A stretch of 41,367 nt of DNA, taken from the NCBI GenBank assembly GCA_034436035.1, contig DAOTVW010000301.1, positions 1 to 41,367 of the forward strand, in the 5' to 3' direction. Of the stretch, positions 18,064-26,447 are shown one piece after another. The stretch is from UBA4823 sp034436035. GTDB lineage: Bacteria > Chloroflexota > Anaerolineae > Anaerolineales > UBA4823. Under the pieces are notes generated by a model, which did no database searches, was not told where the DNA came from, and saw nothing but the letters and a program-made list of their open reading frames with translations. Numbering within the stretch: the first letter of the stretch is position 1; each line of letters begins with the position of its first letter. The translations under genes and the position numbers were made by a program.

Positions 18064-18100
18064 GGCTGTCCGTGATACAACGGACAGCCTCTTTTTCTTT
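18064..18100 (+). terminator. Intrinsic terminator of the secreted-protein gene
   Basis: A perfect 10-bp stem (GGCTGTCCGT at 18064-18073 with ACGGACAGCC at 18080-18089), a 6-base loop and a T-rich tail (TCTTTTTCTTT). It begins about 25 bases after the stop codon. Confidence 0.93.
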
Positions 18101-18115
18101 CAAATGGTTTAATGA

Positions 18116-18682
18116 TTAGAACTCGTTTTGGAGGGGGCGAATGCGATTTATCATGTGAACGATATCTTTCATTTCCCCATCAGGGAGCATAAAATAATCT
18201 TCAAAAACGCACTTTCTCTCAAATCCTAGACGTTCTAAGGCTTTTATATCGCTGGTTAGATCTAACACGATTTGAACTTCCAGCATGTACAAGTTTTTAC
18301 GTTTAGCAATTTCAGTGATGGCTTGCACTAATTTATTGCCTAAACCACGATTGCGAAAATCTTTTGCAAGAAAAATGCGCATCTCCCCGCGATGTCTGGC
18401 TGTGCCAGTATTGAAATGTAAGGTAGCATCTCCAACGATTCGGTCACCGACAAGGGCGATCATAGGGAAGATCTTGTCATAATCGAGGGTATCAATCCAT
18501 TCACTGATCACCGCTGGATCATGGACATTGTGACGCATAAAGCGGCGATCTTCATAAGAAATATTGGTGAACAAATCTATCAGCGCTTGTTTATCCTCTT
18601 TTACGAGCGGACGGATCAAAACACGCGCGCCATCTTTCAATGTAAATACCATGCGATATAACAAATCTTCTTTGGTCACCAT
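18116..18682 (-). CDS. GNAT-family N-acetyltransferase
   Basis: 188 residues with a GNAT fold: an N-terminal substrate half (RPLVKEDKQALIDLF, about 24-38), a central strand MRIFLAKDFRNRGLGNKL (about 101-118) containing the acetyl-CoA pyrophosphate loop R-N-R-G-L-G, and a final strand ALERLGFERKCVFEDYFML. Members acetylate small amines or protein amino groups; the substrate is unknown. It lies downstream of the hydrogenase operon on the same strand, separated by 60 bases with no clear terminator, so read-through from the operon is possible but unproven. No tandem domain is seen, so this is not the acetyl-CoA synthetase-like Pat form. Confidence 0.85.
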   Translation of the reverse strand: MVTKEDLLYRMVFTLKDGARVLIRPLVKEDKQALIDLFTNISYEDRRFMRHNVHDPAVISEWIDTLDYDKIFPMIALVGDRIVGDATLHFNTGTARHRGEMRIFLAKDFRNRGLGNKLVQAITEIAKRKNLYMLEVQIVLDLTSDIKALERLGFERKCVFEDYFMLPDGEMKDIVHMINRIRPLQNEF

Positions 18683-18742
18683 GGATCCACTCCTTGTCGG
18701 TCGAGGTTAGTTTATGGCTGTTGAATATATTATATTCTATTT

Positions 18743-19207
18743 CTATGCCCATGCTGCAGCCAGTTGGACTCTTGTATGATCCAATCTTTCTAGGGCAGCT
18801 AAGGCAATGTGCTTCAACATGACTGTCGCAAGGGCGGGATCATTCTCTGCTAATTCGCGTAGTTTAGGACCGTTGATGCAAATTGCTTTACAAGCTGATG
18901 TACAACGGACACTTGAAAGGTGTTTATACGGTTCTAATAATGCAGTAATGCCAAAAGGATCACCAGCGGTGATTTCACCAACTAAGAATTGTCGTTTGGT
19001 ATTGGTTTTATCATCCTGAATGGTGAAAAATAGGTCTGCTGAACCTTCGGTCAAGACATAAAGTGCATCTGCTGGTTGTCCTTCGGCAGCAACGAGTTGA
19101 TCTTTATTGAATTCAACTTCCTCGCCAATCATGGCTATTTGTTTAAGTTGTTCATCATTGAGAGAAGCAAAAAAGGGAAATCTTTTAAGCGTTTCTGGGG
19201 AAATCAT
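18743..19207 (-). CDS. Cyclic-nucleotide-binding-domain protein of the hydrogenase operon
   Basis: The ATG at 19207 is chosen (154 residues): it overlaps the upstream protease stop by ATGA and has a GGAG upstream; the longer frame to 19252 has no support. The protein is a single CNB (CAP effector) domain: the N-terminal LKRFPFFASLNDEQLKQIA helix, the beta-roll with LVAAEGQPADALYVLTEGSADLFF, the phosphate-binding-cassette region AGDPFGITALLEPYKHLSSVRC, and the C-terminal helices. The canonical GE...R cassette is not clean, so cyclic-nucleotide binding is uncertain. No DNA-binding domain is present. HoxI of the Cupriavidus soluble NAD hydrogenase is a similar small CNB-like protein that serves as an NADPH-binding subunit, so a hydrogenase-associated role is plausible here. 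Confidence 0.8.
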   Translation of the reverse strand: MISPETLKRFPFFASLNDEQLKQIAMIGEEVEFNKDQLVAAEGQPADALYVLTEGSADLFFTIQDDKTNTKRQFLVGEITAGDPFGITALLEPYKHLSSVRCTSACKAICINGPKLRELAENDPALATVMLKHIALAALERLDHTRVQLAAAWA

Positions 19208-19713
19208 GGTTTTTTCTCCAATTCTATAAGAGTTTGCCAAACATATTGACATGCTAGAGGGATTGCTTGCTCGACACGTGGGGATAATTCTTCAGAAAAT
19301 TCAAATAAATTTTCTGCTTCAATACTAATGATAAAAATAGATTCTGGTAAATGAGCTCCCATTAATTTACCTACTTCAATAGCGTTCGCTAAGCTTGTGT
19401 CATGTGTTGATGCTGTATGTCCTGAGTTTAAGTCTGGGATGTCTTCGAGCATTAATTTCCGAACCGTACCGATTGGGAATTGATGGGTTTCGATTGCGTC
19501 AATGATAATGGCTTGGTCAACATCAATCATTAGTTCCATTAGTGAAAGCCCGCCCAAACTCGCTTTTTCTATTTGGATAGTTTGACACTGGAAAGTATAT
19601 CCTTTCTCCGATAGTGTATGTTCTATCTCATCAGCGACACGCCAGCCTACGCCATCATCTCCTAAAATTGGATTACCTAGTCCGATAACCTTGGTTCTTT
19701 TTTTCTTCACCAT
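19204..19713 (-). CDS. [NiFe]-hydrogenase maturation endopeptidase (HyaD/HycI family)
   Basis: From the ATG at 19713 (169 residues; a TTG at 19725 is an alternative) the protein shows VIGLGNPILGDDGVGWRVAD (about 9-28), the hallmark of peptidases that trim the C-terminus of the large hydrogenase subunit. A central IIIDAIE strand contributes the second acidic nickel-sensing residue, and a histidine-rich SGHTASTHDTS segment follows. The enzyme acts after nickel insertion and should release the C-terminal tail of the adjacent large subunit. It follows that gene by about 46 bases, a gap containing a perfect hairpin, and overlaps the next gene by 4 bases. Confidence 0.9.
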   Translation of the reverse strand: MVKKKRTKVIGLGNPILGDDGVGWRVADEIEHTLSEKGYTFQCQTIQIEKASLGGLSLMELMIDVDQAIIIDAIETHQFPIGTVRKLMLEDIPDLNSGHTASTHDTSLANAIEVGKLMGAHLPESIFIISIEAENLFEFSEELSPRVEQAIPLACQYVWQTLIELEKKP

Positions 19714-19725
19714 AAGGATAAACAA

Positions 19726-19751
19726 TGGAGGTTGGGGTTATCCAACCTCCA
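19726..19751 (-). other. Intercistronic perfect hairpin between mvhA and the protease gene
   Basis: TGGAGGTTGG at 19726-19735 is exactly complementary to CCAACCTCCA at 19742-19751, with a 6-base loop. In the operon's transcript it lies 8 bases after the mvhA stop and just before the protease start. The downstream tract is only weakly U-rich, so it is more likely an mRNA-stability, processing or partial-termination element than a full terminator. Confidence 0.75.
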
Positions 19752-19759
19752 TCCACCAT

Positions 19760-21223
19760 TTATAGATTTTGGTTCAAGACATGAATTGGGTTACCACTCT
19801 TATCCCGAATGGTTATTTCAAGTGGCATTTGACCTGGTAGGGAATGTGTGGCACACCCAAAGCAGGGATCATAGGCTCTGAAAGCCATCTCCACCATATT
19901 TAAAATTCCTTCATTGACCTTACCACCTTTAATCAAAGCACGGGCAGCCTTATTGGTGGACATCTGCAATGCGGCATAGTTATTCGTGGTGCCGACTATC
20001 AGGTTAACTTGCGTAGCTATACCTCTTTCATCTGTCCAATAATGATGAGTAAGTGTGCCGCGTGGTGCCTCGACAATCCCGACTCCCTCCGTTGGTTTTT
20101 CAGTTGGAATAGTGCGGAAGTTGTCACTTGTGATTTCTGGATCCGTTGCCAGTTCAACCCATCGTTCTGCGGCATAGAGGAGTTCTATCAACCTTGCCCA
20201 ATGGGTAGCCAGGCGTTGGTGAACTGGTTTTCCGCCGAGAGTTTTATAGAATTTCTCATATTCTTCTTGGGCGCGCGGAGTTGCCATACCGTCTGCGGCG
20301 TTTAATCGAGACAATGGAGTGGCAATATAAACCCCAGATTCTTTCCCATCGACAAAGCCTTTCCAACCGACTTTCTTGAGATAAGGGAATTTTAGGTAAG
20401 TCCAAGGTTCGACATGCTCTGCAATCCATTCTGTATATTCGTTTGGTGCGTATTTTCCAAGCCGGTTACCTTCTGGATCAACCACACTAACTTTACCATC
20501 GTAGAAATTCACTTTGTTATTTTCATCTACGAGTCCAATATAATGCGTTCTATGGGTGTATATATCGCCGAGGATTAGATCGAGATAGGTAGAATTCTTC
20601 AAGACAATATCTTCAAATAGCTTGAGGGAAAATTGACCAAACTCAACAGCCCACCGTCCCATTTGCTCAATTTCTTGGCGTTGTTCTTCGGTAATTCCCT
20701 TCGTTAACCCGCCTGGTATGGAGGTGCAAGGATGAACTTTACGACCTCCAATCATCTCAATCACCAAATGACCAAATTTTCTGGCTTGGATCACTTTTCC
20801 ACCGATTTCAAGACCAACTTTGTGGATAACTCCGAGGATATTCCTTTCCGCAACGGGTGCATCTGGACCCATAACGAAATCCGGTCCAGCTAAAGCATAA
20901 AAGTGAGTGGTGTGGTCAGCAACAAAGAATGCACTATAGAGCAGTTCGCGCAGCATCTTTGCCGTTCTTGGAGGATCGACATGATAAACCGCGTCCACCG
21001 CTTTTGCTCCAGCCATGTGATGAGCTTCAGGGCAGACACCACAAATACGGTTGGTCAAGATAGGAATCTCTTCTACTTGGCGGCCGACACAAAAACGTTC
21101 AAAACCCCGTAATTCTGGGATTTGAAAGTAAGAGTTGGCGACATTGCCTTCATCATCCAAGAAGATGTCAATCTTACCATGACCTTCCAAACGAGTGATT
21201 GGATCAATTGATATTCTTTCCAT
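19760..21223 (-). CDS. mvhA: [NiFe]-hydrogenase large subunit, MvhA-like (group 3c)
   Basis: 487 residues. The N-terminal RICGVCPEAHH motif (C61 and C64) and the C-terminal DPCFGCATH motif (C454 and C457) supply the four Ni-Fe cysteine ligands. His460 marks the maturation cleavage site, leaving a tail of about 27 residues to be removed, which fits the protease gene that follows. There is no signal peptide, so the enzyme is cytoplasmic. Its context with an MvhG-like small subunit, MvhD and HdrABC places it in group 3c, the hydrogenase that feeds flavin-based electron bifurcation. An AGGAGG precedes the ATG, and the small-subunit stop is 9 bases upstream. Confidence 0.93.
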   Translation of the reverse strand: MERISIDPITRLEGHGKIDIFLDDEGNVANSYFQIPELRGFERFCVGRQVEEIPILTNRICGVCPEAHHMAGAKAVDAVYHVDPPRTAKMLRELLYSAFFVADHTTHFYALAGPDFVMGPDAPVAERNILGVIHKVGLEIGGKVIQARKFGHLVIEMIGGRKVHPCTSIPGGLTKGITEEQRQEIEQMGRWAVEFGQFSLKLFEDIVLKNSTYLDLILGDIYTHRTHYIGLVDENNKVNFYDGKVSVVDPEGNRLGKYAPNEYTEWIAEHVEPWTYLKFPYLKKVGWKGFVDGKESGVYIATPLSRLNAADGMATPRAQEEYEKFYKTLGGKPVHQRLATHWARLIELLYAAERWVELATDPEITSDNFRTIPTEKPTEGVGIVEAPRGTLTHHYWTDERGIATQVNLIVGTTNNYAALQMSTNKAARALIKGGKVNEGILNMVEMAFRAYDPCFGCATHSLPGQMPLEITIRDKSGNPIHVLNQNL

Positions 21224-21232
21224 TTCTGCCTC

Positions 21233-22225
21233 CTACTTTATATCCCAGGCGGGTTTACTAGCTCGTAACAGGGATCCTGCCAGGTTGAAACGATAAAACA
21301 TTCCGGCTGGATCAGGTATTCCTTCGATGATCTTCTGGATTTCTTCTGGATCGTTGCTATCGATCACCGAAGCAACTGCAGTAAGCAATCGGGCTCCATA
21401 ATCCAAAACACCCTCGGCTGGACCATAACATCCGATGCAAGGGGAGCCAGCCGCCGGGCAAAGAGCCTTGCATCCACTTCGGGTTGCCGGTCCACTGCAT
21501 AAGATGCCTTGTTCCAGTAGGCAAATTTCCGGATCGATTTGAACATCTTGAATTCTCTTAAATTCTCGGATGGTTTTTAATCCACGTTTGCGGGTGCATT
21601 CGTCGCACACGGTTGATGGTCCTGCCCCAATGACACTTCCCTTGGGTGGTAGTTCTGCTTTACCCTGCAGGACCTGGATAACCAAATCAATCACTGCAGC
21701 AATTTGATGTGACTCTGGCGGGCAGCCGGGCATGTAATAATCCACATCTACGACTTGATCCAATGTGCGGACGATTGGAAACAGCTTAGGAATAGTTAAT
21801 TCCCCTTCTGGAGCCTGATAGCTCGCTTGAGGATGTATGTTCTGGGGGTTATCTGTAGAGATCGTGGAATAAACGGTTTCAACGATTTCGTCGATTGGGG
21901 TTAGGTTTGCCAGGGCGGGCATACATCCTTCATTTGCGCAGGAACCGAACGCAACGAGGATTTTTGATTTTTTACGCAAGAGTTTAGCGATGTGCTCATT
22001 CTCCTCGTTCCGAATTGCGCCGTTGAATAATGTCAGGAGGATTGAACCATCTTCCATTGCTTCGACATCTTTGTATTTTGCATCCATGGCAACTGGCCAA
22101 AAGACGACATCAAAGTTTGCATCCACATCGAGGATCTTTTCATGGATGTTCAACACAGCAATTTCACATCCTCCACAGGATGCAGCCCAGTACATTGCGA
22201 ATTTAGGTTTACCATTGGTGGTCAT
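21233..22225 (-). CDS. mvhG: [NiFe]-hydrogenase small subunit, MvhG-like
   Basis: 330 residues with the proximal [4Fe-4S] pattern of cytoplasmic group 3 small subunits: CGGCE (C17 and C20), GSCANEGC and MPGCPPES. A C-terminal cysteine-rich region (CDECTRKRG, then about eight more cysteines through CIGCYGPAEG) should hold two further [4Fe-4S] clusters, forming the wire from the nickel site to MvhD. There is no Tat signal peptide, in agreement with a soluble complex. The ATG overlaps the mvhD stop by four bases. Confidence 0.92.
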   Translation of the reverse strand: MTTNGKPKFAMYWAASCGGCEIAVLNIHEKILDVDANFDVVFWPVAMDAKYKDVEAMEDGSILLTLFNGAIRNEENEHIAKLLRKKSKILVAFGSCANEGCMPALANLTPIDEIVETVYSTISTDNPQNIHPQASYQAPEGELTIPKLFPIVRTLDQVVDVDYYMPGCPPESHQIAAVIDLVIQVLQGKAELPPKGSVIGAGPSTVCDECTRKRGLKTIREFKRIQDVQIDPEICLLEQGILCSGPATRSGCKALCPAAGSPCIGCYGPAEGVLDYGARLLTAVASVIDSNDPEEIQKIIEGIPDPAGMFYRFNLAGSLLRASKPAWDIK

Positions 22226-22689
22226 GCTGGCACCTCCACATGATTTATCTGGTGACCTTCAGCAACGAACCCTTTTTCTGGATTCCAGTTTAGGGGTCCT
22301 AACGCCCGCACCTCTTCTGTAAATTTGGTAATCTCATCAGCAAAGATTTGTCCTTCAGCAGCGGAGGCCCAGAGTAATTTCAAGCGGCCTGGTTCGATGC
22401 CCATTTGCGTGAGTAATTTTTTAAGTAAATAAAACCGCCGCATTGTTTTGTAATTCTGTTCGACATAATGGCAATCACCTGGATGACAACCGGAGACCAA
22501 GACACCATCGGCTCCATCGGCGAATGCTTTAAGGATAAATGTTGGATCAAGCCTTCCCGAACACATCAGGCGGATCAGTCGGACATTAGGTGCATATTTG
22601 ATGCGAGCAGTGCCAGCCATGTCAGCAGCACGATAACTGCACCAGTTACAGGTAAATCCGATTATGATAGGTTCAAAAGTTTCTGTCAT
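22222..22689 (-). CDS. mvhD: Hydrogenase iron-sulfur subunit MvhD (FrhD/MvhD delta family)
   Basis: The ATG at 22689 has a strong GAGGAGG at the right distance and gives a normal family N-terminus (MTETFEPIIIGFTCNWC), so the longer frame to 22734 is rejected. 155 residues with the conserved cysteines of the family in FTCNWCSYRAAD, RLMCSGR and SGCHPGDCHY, which bind a [2Fe-2S] cluster. MvhD connects the hydrogenase to HdrA and passes electrons to its bifurcating FAD. Its location directly between hdrA and the hydrogenase genes matches this linking role. Confidence 0.92.
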   Translation of the reverse strand: MTETFEPIIIGFTCNWCSYRAADMAGTARIKYAPNVRLIRLMCSGRLDPTFILKAFADGADGVLVSGCHPGDCHYVEQNYKTMRRFYLLKKLLTQMGIEPGRLKLLWASAAEGQIFADEITKFTEEVRALGPLNWNPEKGFVAEGHQINHVEVPA

Positions 22690-22702
22690 TCTATTCCTCC
22701 TC

Positions 22703-24712
22703 TTATCCAGCCACCACTTCAAGTGGTTTGACATTTTTTAATAGCAAACCATCAATTTGGGCAAGGATGGCTTGATCGCTGAAAACGGTACCGGAGATGG
22801 CACCAGCGGGGCATGCTGCAACACAGGTTCCGCACCCCTGGCATAGAGCTGGGTTTACTTCGGAAACCATGCGATCTTCGATAAAGAATATTGCGTTGAA
22901 TGGACACATATTGTTGCAAATGCGGCACCCGGAACACTTATCCTGGTTAATGCTGGCTTTAATGGGTTCCATGGAGATTTCCTTTTGCTGGATCTTTCCC
23001 ACCACCCGAGCCGCTGCTGCTGCACCTTGAGCAACACTAGTGGGGATGTCTTTTGGACCCTGAACACAGCCAGCGATAAGAATTCCTTCCGTCATTGTCG
23101 CAACTGGATCAAGCTTAGGGTGGCGTTCCAGCAGCCAGCCATCTGCGCTACAAGAAATGCCAAACAGATGGGCAACTTCTTTCGTATCGTGGCGAGGTTC
23201 TAACCCTGCTGAGAGGATCACCATATCCACAGGGATACGCATTTGTTTTCCAATTAACGTATTTTCAACTTGGACGATCAATTTCCCTTCTTCACCAGGT
23301 TCGCGAGCCGCATCGGTGATCTCGGCTACTTTACCTCGAATGAAGTGTGTTCCTTCATCTAGCAACCTCTGATAAAATTCATCATAGCCTTTGGCAGGAG
23401 TGCGCATGTCGATATAGAAGTTATACACTTCAGCCCCTGTCCTTTCATGAACAAGGTGGGCAAATTTCAAACTCTGCATACAACAGATTGCCGAGCAATA
23501 ATTGTTGTAATTTTTATCACGACTACCAACGCAATGGACAATGCCAACTGTTTTTGGTACAGTGACGCCATCCCGTAATACGACTTTCCCACCTGTTGGT
23601 CCAGCCGCATTGGTTAACCTTTCAAACTCGAGATTGGTGAAGACATTCGCTAATCTGCCATACCCGTATTGAGGGATGCGTCGTGCGTCAAATAGGTCCC
23701 AACCTGTTGCGAGGATAATTTGCCCGACATCGAAGGTGAGGTATTCATCTTCTTGGGCAAAATTGATTGCCCCGGTTGGGCAGAATTTCTCGCACGCCTT
23801 ACAAGTTCCCTTCAGATAGTAGGTACAATTCTCACGGTCAATGACCGGGTATTTTGGCACGGCTTGTGGGAAAGGTGTATAGATTGCCTTGCGATACCCT
23901 AACCCTGCTTCAAAAACATCATCGATCACTTTCTTAGGGCACTTTTCCTGGCATATGCCACAACCAGTACAATCCTCGATGTTTACGGAGCGGGCTTTTT
24001 GTTTGACCGTAACTTGAAAGTTCCCTACAAAACCACTGACATTGGTTACTTCTGCATAAGTGAGTAGTTTAATATTGGGATGGCTTCCCACTTGTACCAT
24101 TTTCGGTGTAAGAATACAAGCGGAACAGTCTAATGTGGGGAATGTCTTATCAAATTGCGCCATGTGACCACCAATCGATGGCTCACGTTCGACCATCACA
24201 ACTGGCAAGCCAGCGTCGGCAATTTCGAGTGCGGCCTGGATGCCAGCAATTCCCCCACCGACAACGAGTGTGGTTTGGTTGATAGGAACTTTTAATGGTT
24301 CTAGTGGTGTTTGCCAAATAACCCGTTCCACACCACCAGAGATAATTGCTTTTGCCTTTTCGGTAGCAACTGCTTTATCCGTATGCACCCAAGAATCTTG
24401 TTCACGGATAGATACTAATTCTGAAAGGTAGGGATTCAATCCCGCTTCTTTACAGGCATTTCTGAAGGTTGCTTCGTGGAGATGTGGGGAGCATGCAGCG
24501 ACAACAACTCTTGTTAGCCCTTGCTCTTTTATGTCTTTTTGGATAAGCTCCTGTCCAAGACTGGAACACATGAATTTGTAATCACGCGAGATGACTACTC
24601 CTCGATCTTTCAAAACTTCGCCAGCCCAGCGAGAGACCTCTGCAACATCGACGGTACCGGCGATGTTTGTTCCACAATGACAAACATAAACTCCGATTCG
24701 TTCTTTAGCCAT
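22703..24712 (-). CDS. hdrA: Heterodisulfide reductase subunit A-like electron-bifurcating flavoprotein
   Basis: 669 residues, similar to full-length methanogen HdrA. The N-terminal domain carries the HdrA-type cysteines (YVCHCGTN, MCSSLGQ, AACSPHLHE). An FAD-binding Rossmann loop is VVGGGIAGIQAALEIADAG (about 147-165), followed by GGHMAQFDKTFPTLDCSAC. An inserted ferredoxin region (CTGCGICQEKCP; then CTYYLKGTCKACEKFCP) and a C-terminal two-cluster ferredoxin (CSGCRICNNMCP; CQGCGTCVAACP) complete the cluster set. The flavin should split hydride-derived electrons between ferredoxin and HdrBC. GGAGGAG precedes the ATG. There is no selenocysteine codon and no fused MvhD domain. Confidence 0.93.
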   Translation of the reverse strand: MAKERIGVYVCHCGTNIAGTVDVAEVSRWAGEVLKDRGVVISRDYKFMCSSLGQELIQKDIKEQGLTRVVVAACSPHLHEATFRNACKEAGLNPYLSELVSIREQDSWVHTDKAVATEKAKAIISGGVERVIWQTPLEPLKVPINQTTLVVGGGIAGIQAALEIADAGLPVVMVEREPSIGGHMAQFDKTFPTLDCSACILTPKMVQVGSHPNIKLLTYAEVTNVSGFVGNFQVTVKQKARSVNIEDCTGCGICQEKCPKKVIDDVFEAGLGYRKAIYTPFPQAVPKYPVIDRENCTYYLKGTCKACEKFCPTGAINFAQEDEYLTFDVGQIILATGWDLFDARRIPQYGYGRLANVFTNLEFERLTNAAGPTGGKVVLRDGVTVPKTVGIVHCVGSRDKNYNNYCSAICCMQSLKFAHLVHERTGAEVYNFYIDMRTPAKGYDEFYQRLLDEGTHFIRGKVAEITDAAREPGEEGKLIVQVENTLIGKQMRIPVDMVILSAGLEPRHDTKEVAHLFGISCSADGWLLERHPKLDPVATMTEGILIAGCVQGPKDIPTSVAQGAAAAARVVGKIQQKEISMEPIKASINQDKCSGCRICNNMCPFNAIFFIEDRMVSEVNPALCQGCGTCVAACPAGAISGTVFSDQAILAQIDGLLLKNVKPLEVVAG

Positions 24713-24715
24713 AGT

Positions 24716-25684
24716 TTACTTCTCCTCCGGCAAACTCGGCATGGGTAATGCCTCTTTGGGTGGTTTTTTGATAACCATCTCAGGTTCGGGGACTTCAACC
24801 CCTATTTTTGCCAGCGCTGGACGGGCATCTACTAATTCCGCGCCAATCCCCAAATCAGTTGGATCCATGCCCATAGCTAAACCAATCATTTGGGTGAAGT
24901 ACAACACCGGCATGTTGTAATTGGTATCAAAATAAGAATTCATTGGTCCTTGAAAAGCATCTAAGTTCAGCTGGCACATTGGACAGAGGGTTACCATTAA
25001 ATCGGCTTTATACTCCGTTGCTCCTTTAACCAATTGACGGATTAACTCATAGCCTGTCCCCTCACTTATTTGGGTCATATGGCCACCGCAACAATGAGAT
25101 TTCAAAGGAAAGTCTATTACCTCTGCTCCTAGCACTTTGAGTAATTTATCCAGTGTTTTTGGATATTCCACATCATCGAATGTGCCATCTGGACCAAGTT
25201 TAGGGCGGACAATCATGCAGCCATAATACGGGGCTACTCTTAATCCTTTAAGTGGTTTGGTTACTTTTGCTGCGATTGCGTCATACCCAATGTCGTTCAC
25301 CACCACATCGAGAAGATGGCGTACTTTTAATGTGCCTCCTTTGTAGGAAAGGCCGCCAGCTGCGAGAGCGGTATTTACTTTTTCAGCGAGGCTTGGGCTT
25401 TCTAGCATATAGCTATCGCATTTTTTGAGGTTCAAATAACAGGCACTGCAAGGTGCTACAAGCTGTTTTGTTTCTTCGTTTTTTGCAGCTAGAGCGAGAT
25501 TACGCGCAATGAGTGCATAAGACGCAGTTAGGTTGAGAGAAACATATTCTGTGGCACCACAACAATTCCAATCATCCACTTCTACAAATTCCATCCCCAG
25601 CGGTTTGGCAATTGCCATGGCGGAGATATGATACGAAGCGGCATTTTTTTCCAAAGAACAACCGGGATAATAATTATATTTCAT
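24716..25684 (-). CDS. hdrB: Heterodisulfide reductase subunit B-like protein (two CCG domains)
   Basis: 322 residues with two cysteine-rich CCG domains. The first is C9-X31-C41C42-X36-C79-X2-C82, an exact match to the HdrB pattern. The second is C156, C198C199, C234 and C237. In methanogens these hold the two non-cubane [4Fe-4S] clusters that reduce CoM-S-S-CoB; the bacterial acceptor is unknown. A C-terminal tail of about 35 residues (from near residue 285, Pro- and Glu-rich) follows the second domain. The ATG overlaps the hdrC stop by four bases. Confidence 0.92.
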   Translation of the reverse strand: MKYNYYPGCSLEKNAASYHISAMAIAKPLGMEFVEVDDWNCCGATEYVSLNLTASYALIARNLALAAKNEETKQLVAPCSACYLNLKKCDSYMLESPSLAEKVNTALAAGGLSYKGGTLKVRHLLDVVVNDIGYDAIAAKVTKPLKGLRVAPYYGCMIVRPKLGPDGTFDDVEYPKTLDKLLKVLGAEVIDFPLKSHCCGGHMTQISEGTGYELIRQLVKGATEYKADLMVTLCPMCQLNLDAFQGPMNSYFDTNYNMPVLYFTQMIGLAMGMDPTDLGIGAELVDARPALAKIGVEVPEPEMVIKKPPKEALPMPSLPEEK

Positions 25685-26268
25685 GCGACTGCCTCCAGTT
25701 CTTTGGCTTTATTCAAAATTGCCTTGAGATTGTCCATTCCCTTGATGCGGGTGGGGGTAAATGCCATCCTGCCTTTTGTAACCATGCCTATTCCCATTCC
25801 AGCGATCTTGAATACGCCAAATGGATTATGTTTCAAAAGGTGCATTGACATTAAGCCCAATTCAAAAGCCCGTCCATAATTCTCAACCCATTCAATAAAA
25901 GTTTTTGAGAAATCTGGAGCTTTTGTTTTCTCATAGGCATTTTCTTTGACAGCCAATCTTTTTAATGTGTACATAATATCGGTGATATGTACCGATTGCG
26001 GACAACGTACCGTGCAGTAGTAGCAAGATACGCAGTACCAGGGGGTATTGCTCTTAAGCACTTGCTCTTTCATTCCTACGGAGATCATTGCAAAAAGCGC
26101 CCGCGGGGTATGATCCATATCCCTTCCAGAAGGGCAGGAACCTCCACACGTTCCACATTGAATACAGTCAATTAAATGGGATTCTCCTGGCGTGGCAGCA
26201 ATGACCTCTTCGAGGAATGACCTGGTACTTTTTTCCTCTTTAGGTGGAGAAATTGTTGCGGAAGACAA
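25681..26268 (-). CDS. hdrC: Heterodisulfide reductase subunit C-like ferredoxin
   Basis: 195 residues with two [4Fe-4S] motifs, C35-C38-C41-C45-Pro and C79-C82-C85-C89-Pro, in the helical HdrC fold (SGRDMDHTPRALFAMISVGM between them). It conducts electrons from HdrA to HdrB. The start is TTG at 26268; a perfect AAGGAGG lies seven bases before it and supports this choice. It is the first gene of the hydrogenase operon, so its promoter should lie in the 26269-26478 gap. No heme-b membrane subunit is fused or adjacent, so the complex is soluble. Confidence 0.92.
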   Translation of the reverse strand: MSSATISPPKEEKSTRSFLEEVIAATPGESHLIDCIQCGTCGGSCPSGRDMDHTPRALFAMISVGMKEQVLKSNTPWYCVSCYYCTVRCPQSVHITDIMYTLKRLAVKENAYEKTKAPDFSKTFIEWVENYGRAFELGLMSMHLLKHNPFGVFKIAGMGIGMVTKGRMAFTPTRIKGMDNLKAILNKAKELEAVA

Positions 26269-26296
26269 AAGGCACCTCCTTATCTAGGTTTGAAGG

Positions 26297-26447
26297 TTGA
26301 TAAATAATGGTATGATTGTGGATATAGGATTCGGATTTGGCATGCAAGCTTCTAATTGTTTTACCATTGATAAATAGTATAGAAGACCATATTAATTTTG
26401 AATAGTAACAAATAGCATACTGCTATTTTGACATTGATAACTATCAT
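26297..26447. repeat. Three TTGATAAATA-like direct elements at about 70-base intervals
   Basis: TTGATAAATAATGG at 26297-26310, TTGATAAATAGTAT at 26367-26380 and TTGATAACTATCAT at 26434-26447, spaced 70 and 67 bases apart, in the gap between hdrC and zwf. They could be binding sites for one regulator on the same DNA face. No convincing minus-strand promoter for hdrC was identified in this gap. Confidence 0.45.
26410..26428. promoter_or_regulatory. Palindromic operator candidate upstream of zwf
   Basis: AAATAGCA-TAC-TGCTATTT forms a perfect inverted repeat with 8-base arms; its right end touches the -35 box of the zwf promoter. It is the size of a binding site for a dimeric regulator. A second smaller palindrome, TGATA-AC-TATCA (26435-26446), lies inside the promoter spacer. 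Confidence 0.6.

Noticed and set aside
19726..19751. Full intrinsic terminator after mvhA
   Set aside because: The tract following the stem on the minus strand is not a clean U run, and the protease gene needed for this hydrogenase lies directly downstream.
18743..26268. Recent transfer of the hydrogenase operon from an archaeon
   Set aside because: Base composition and ribosome-binding sites look like the neighbouring genes, and no mobile-element borders are visible; only a phylogeny could show it.
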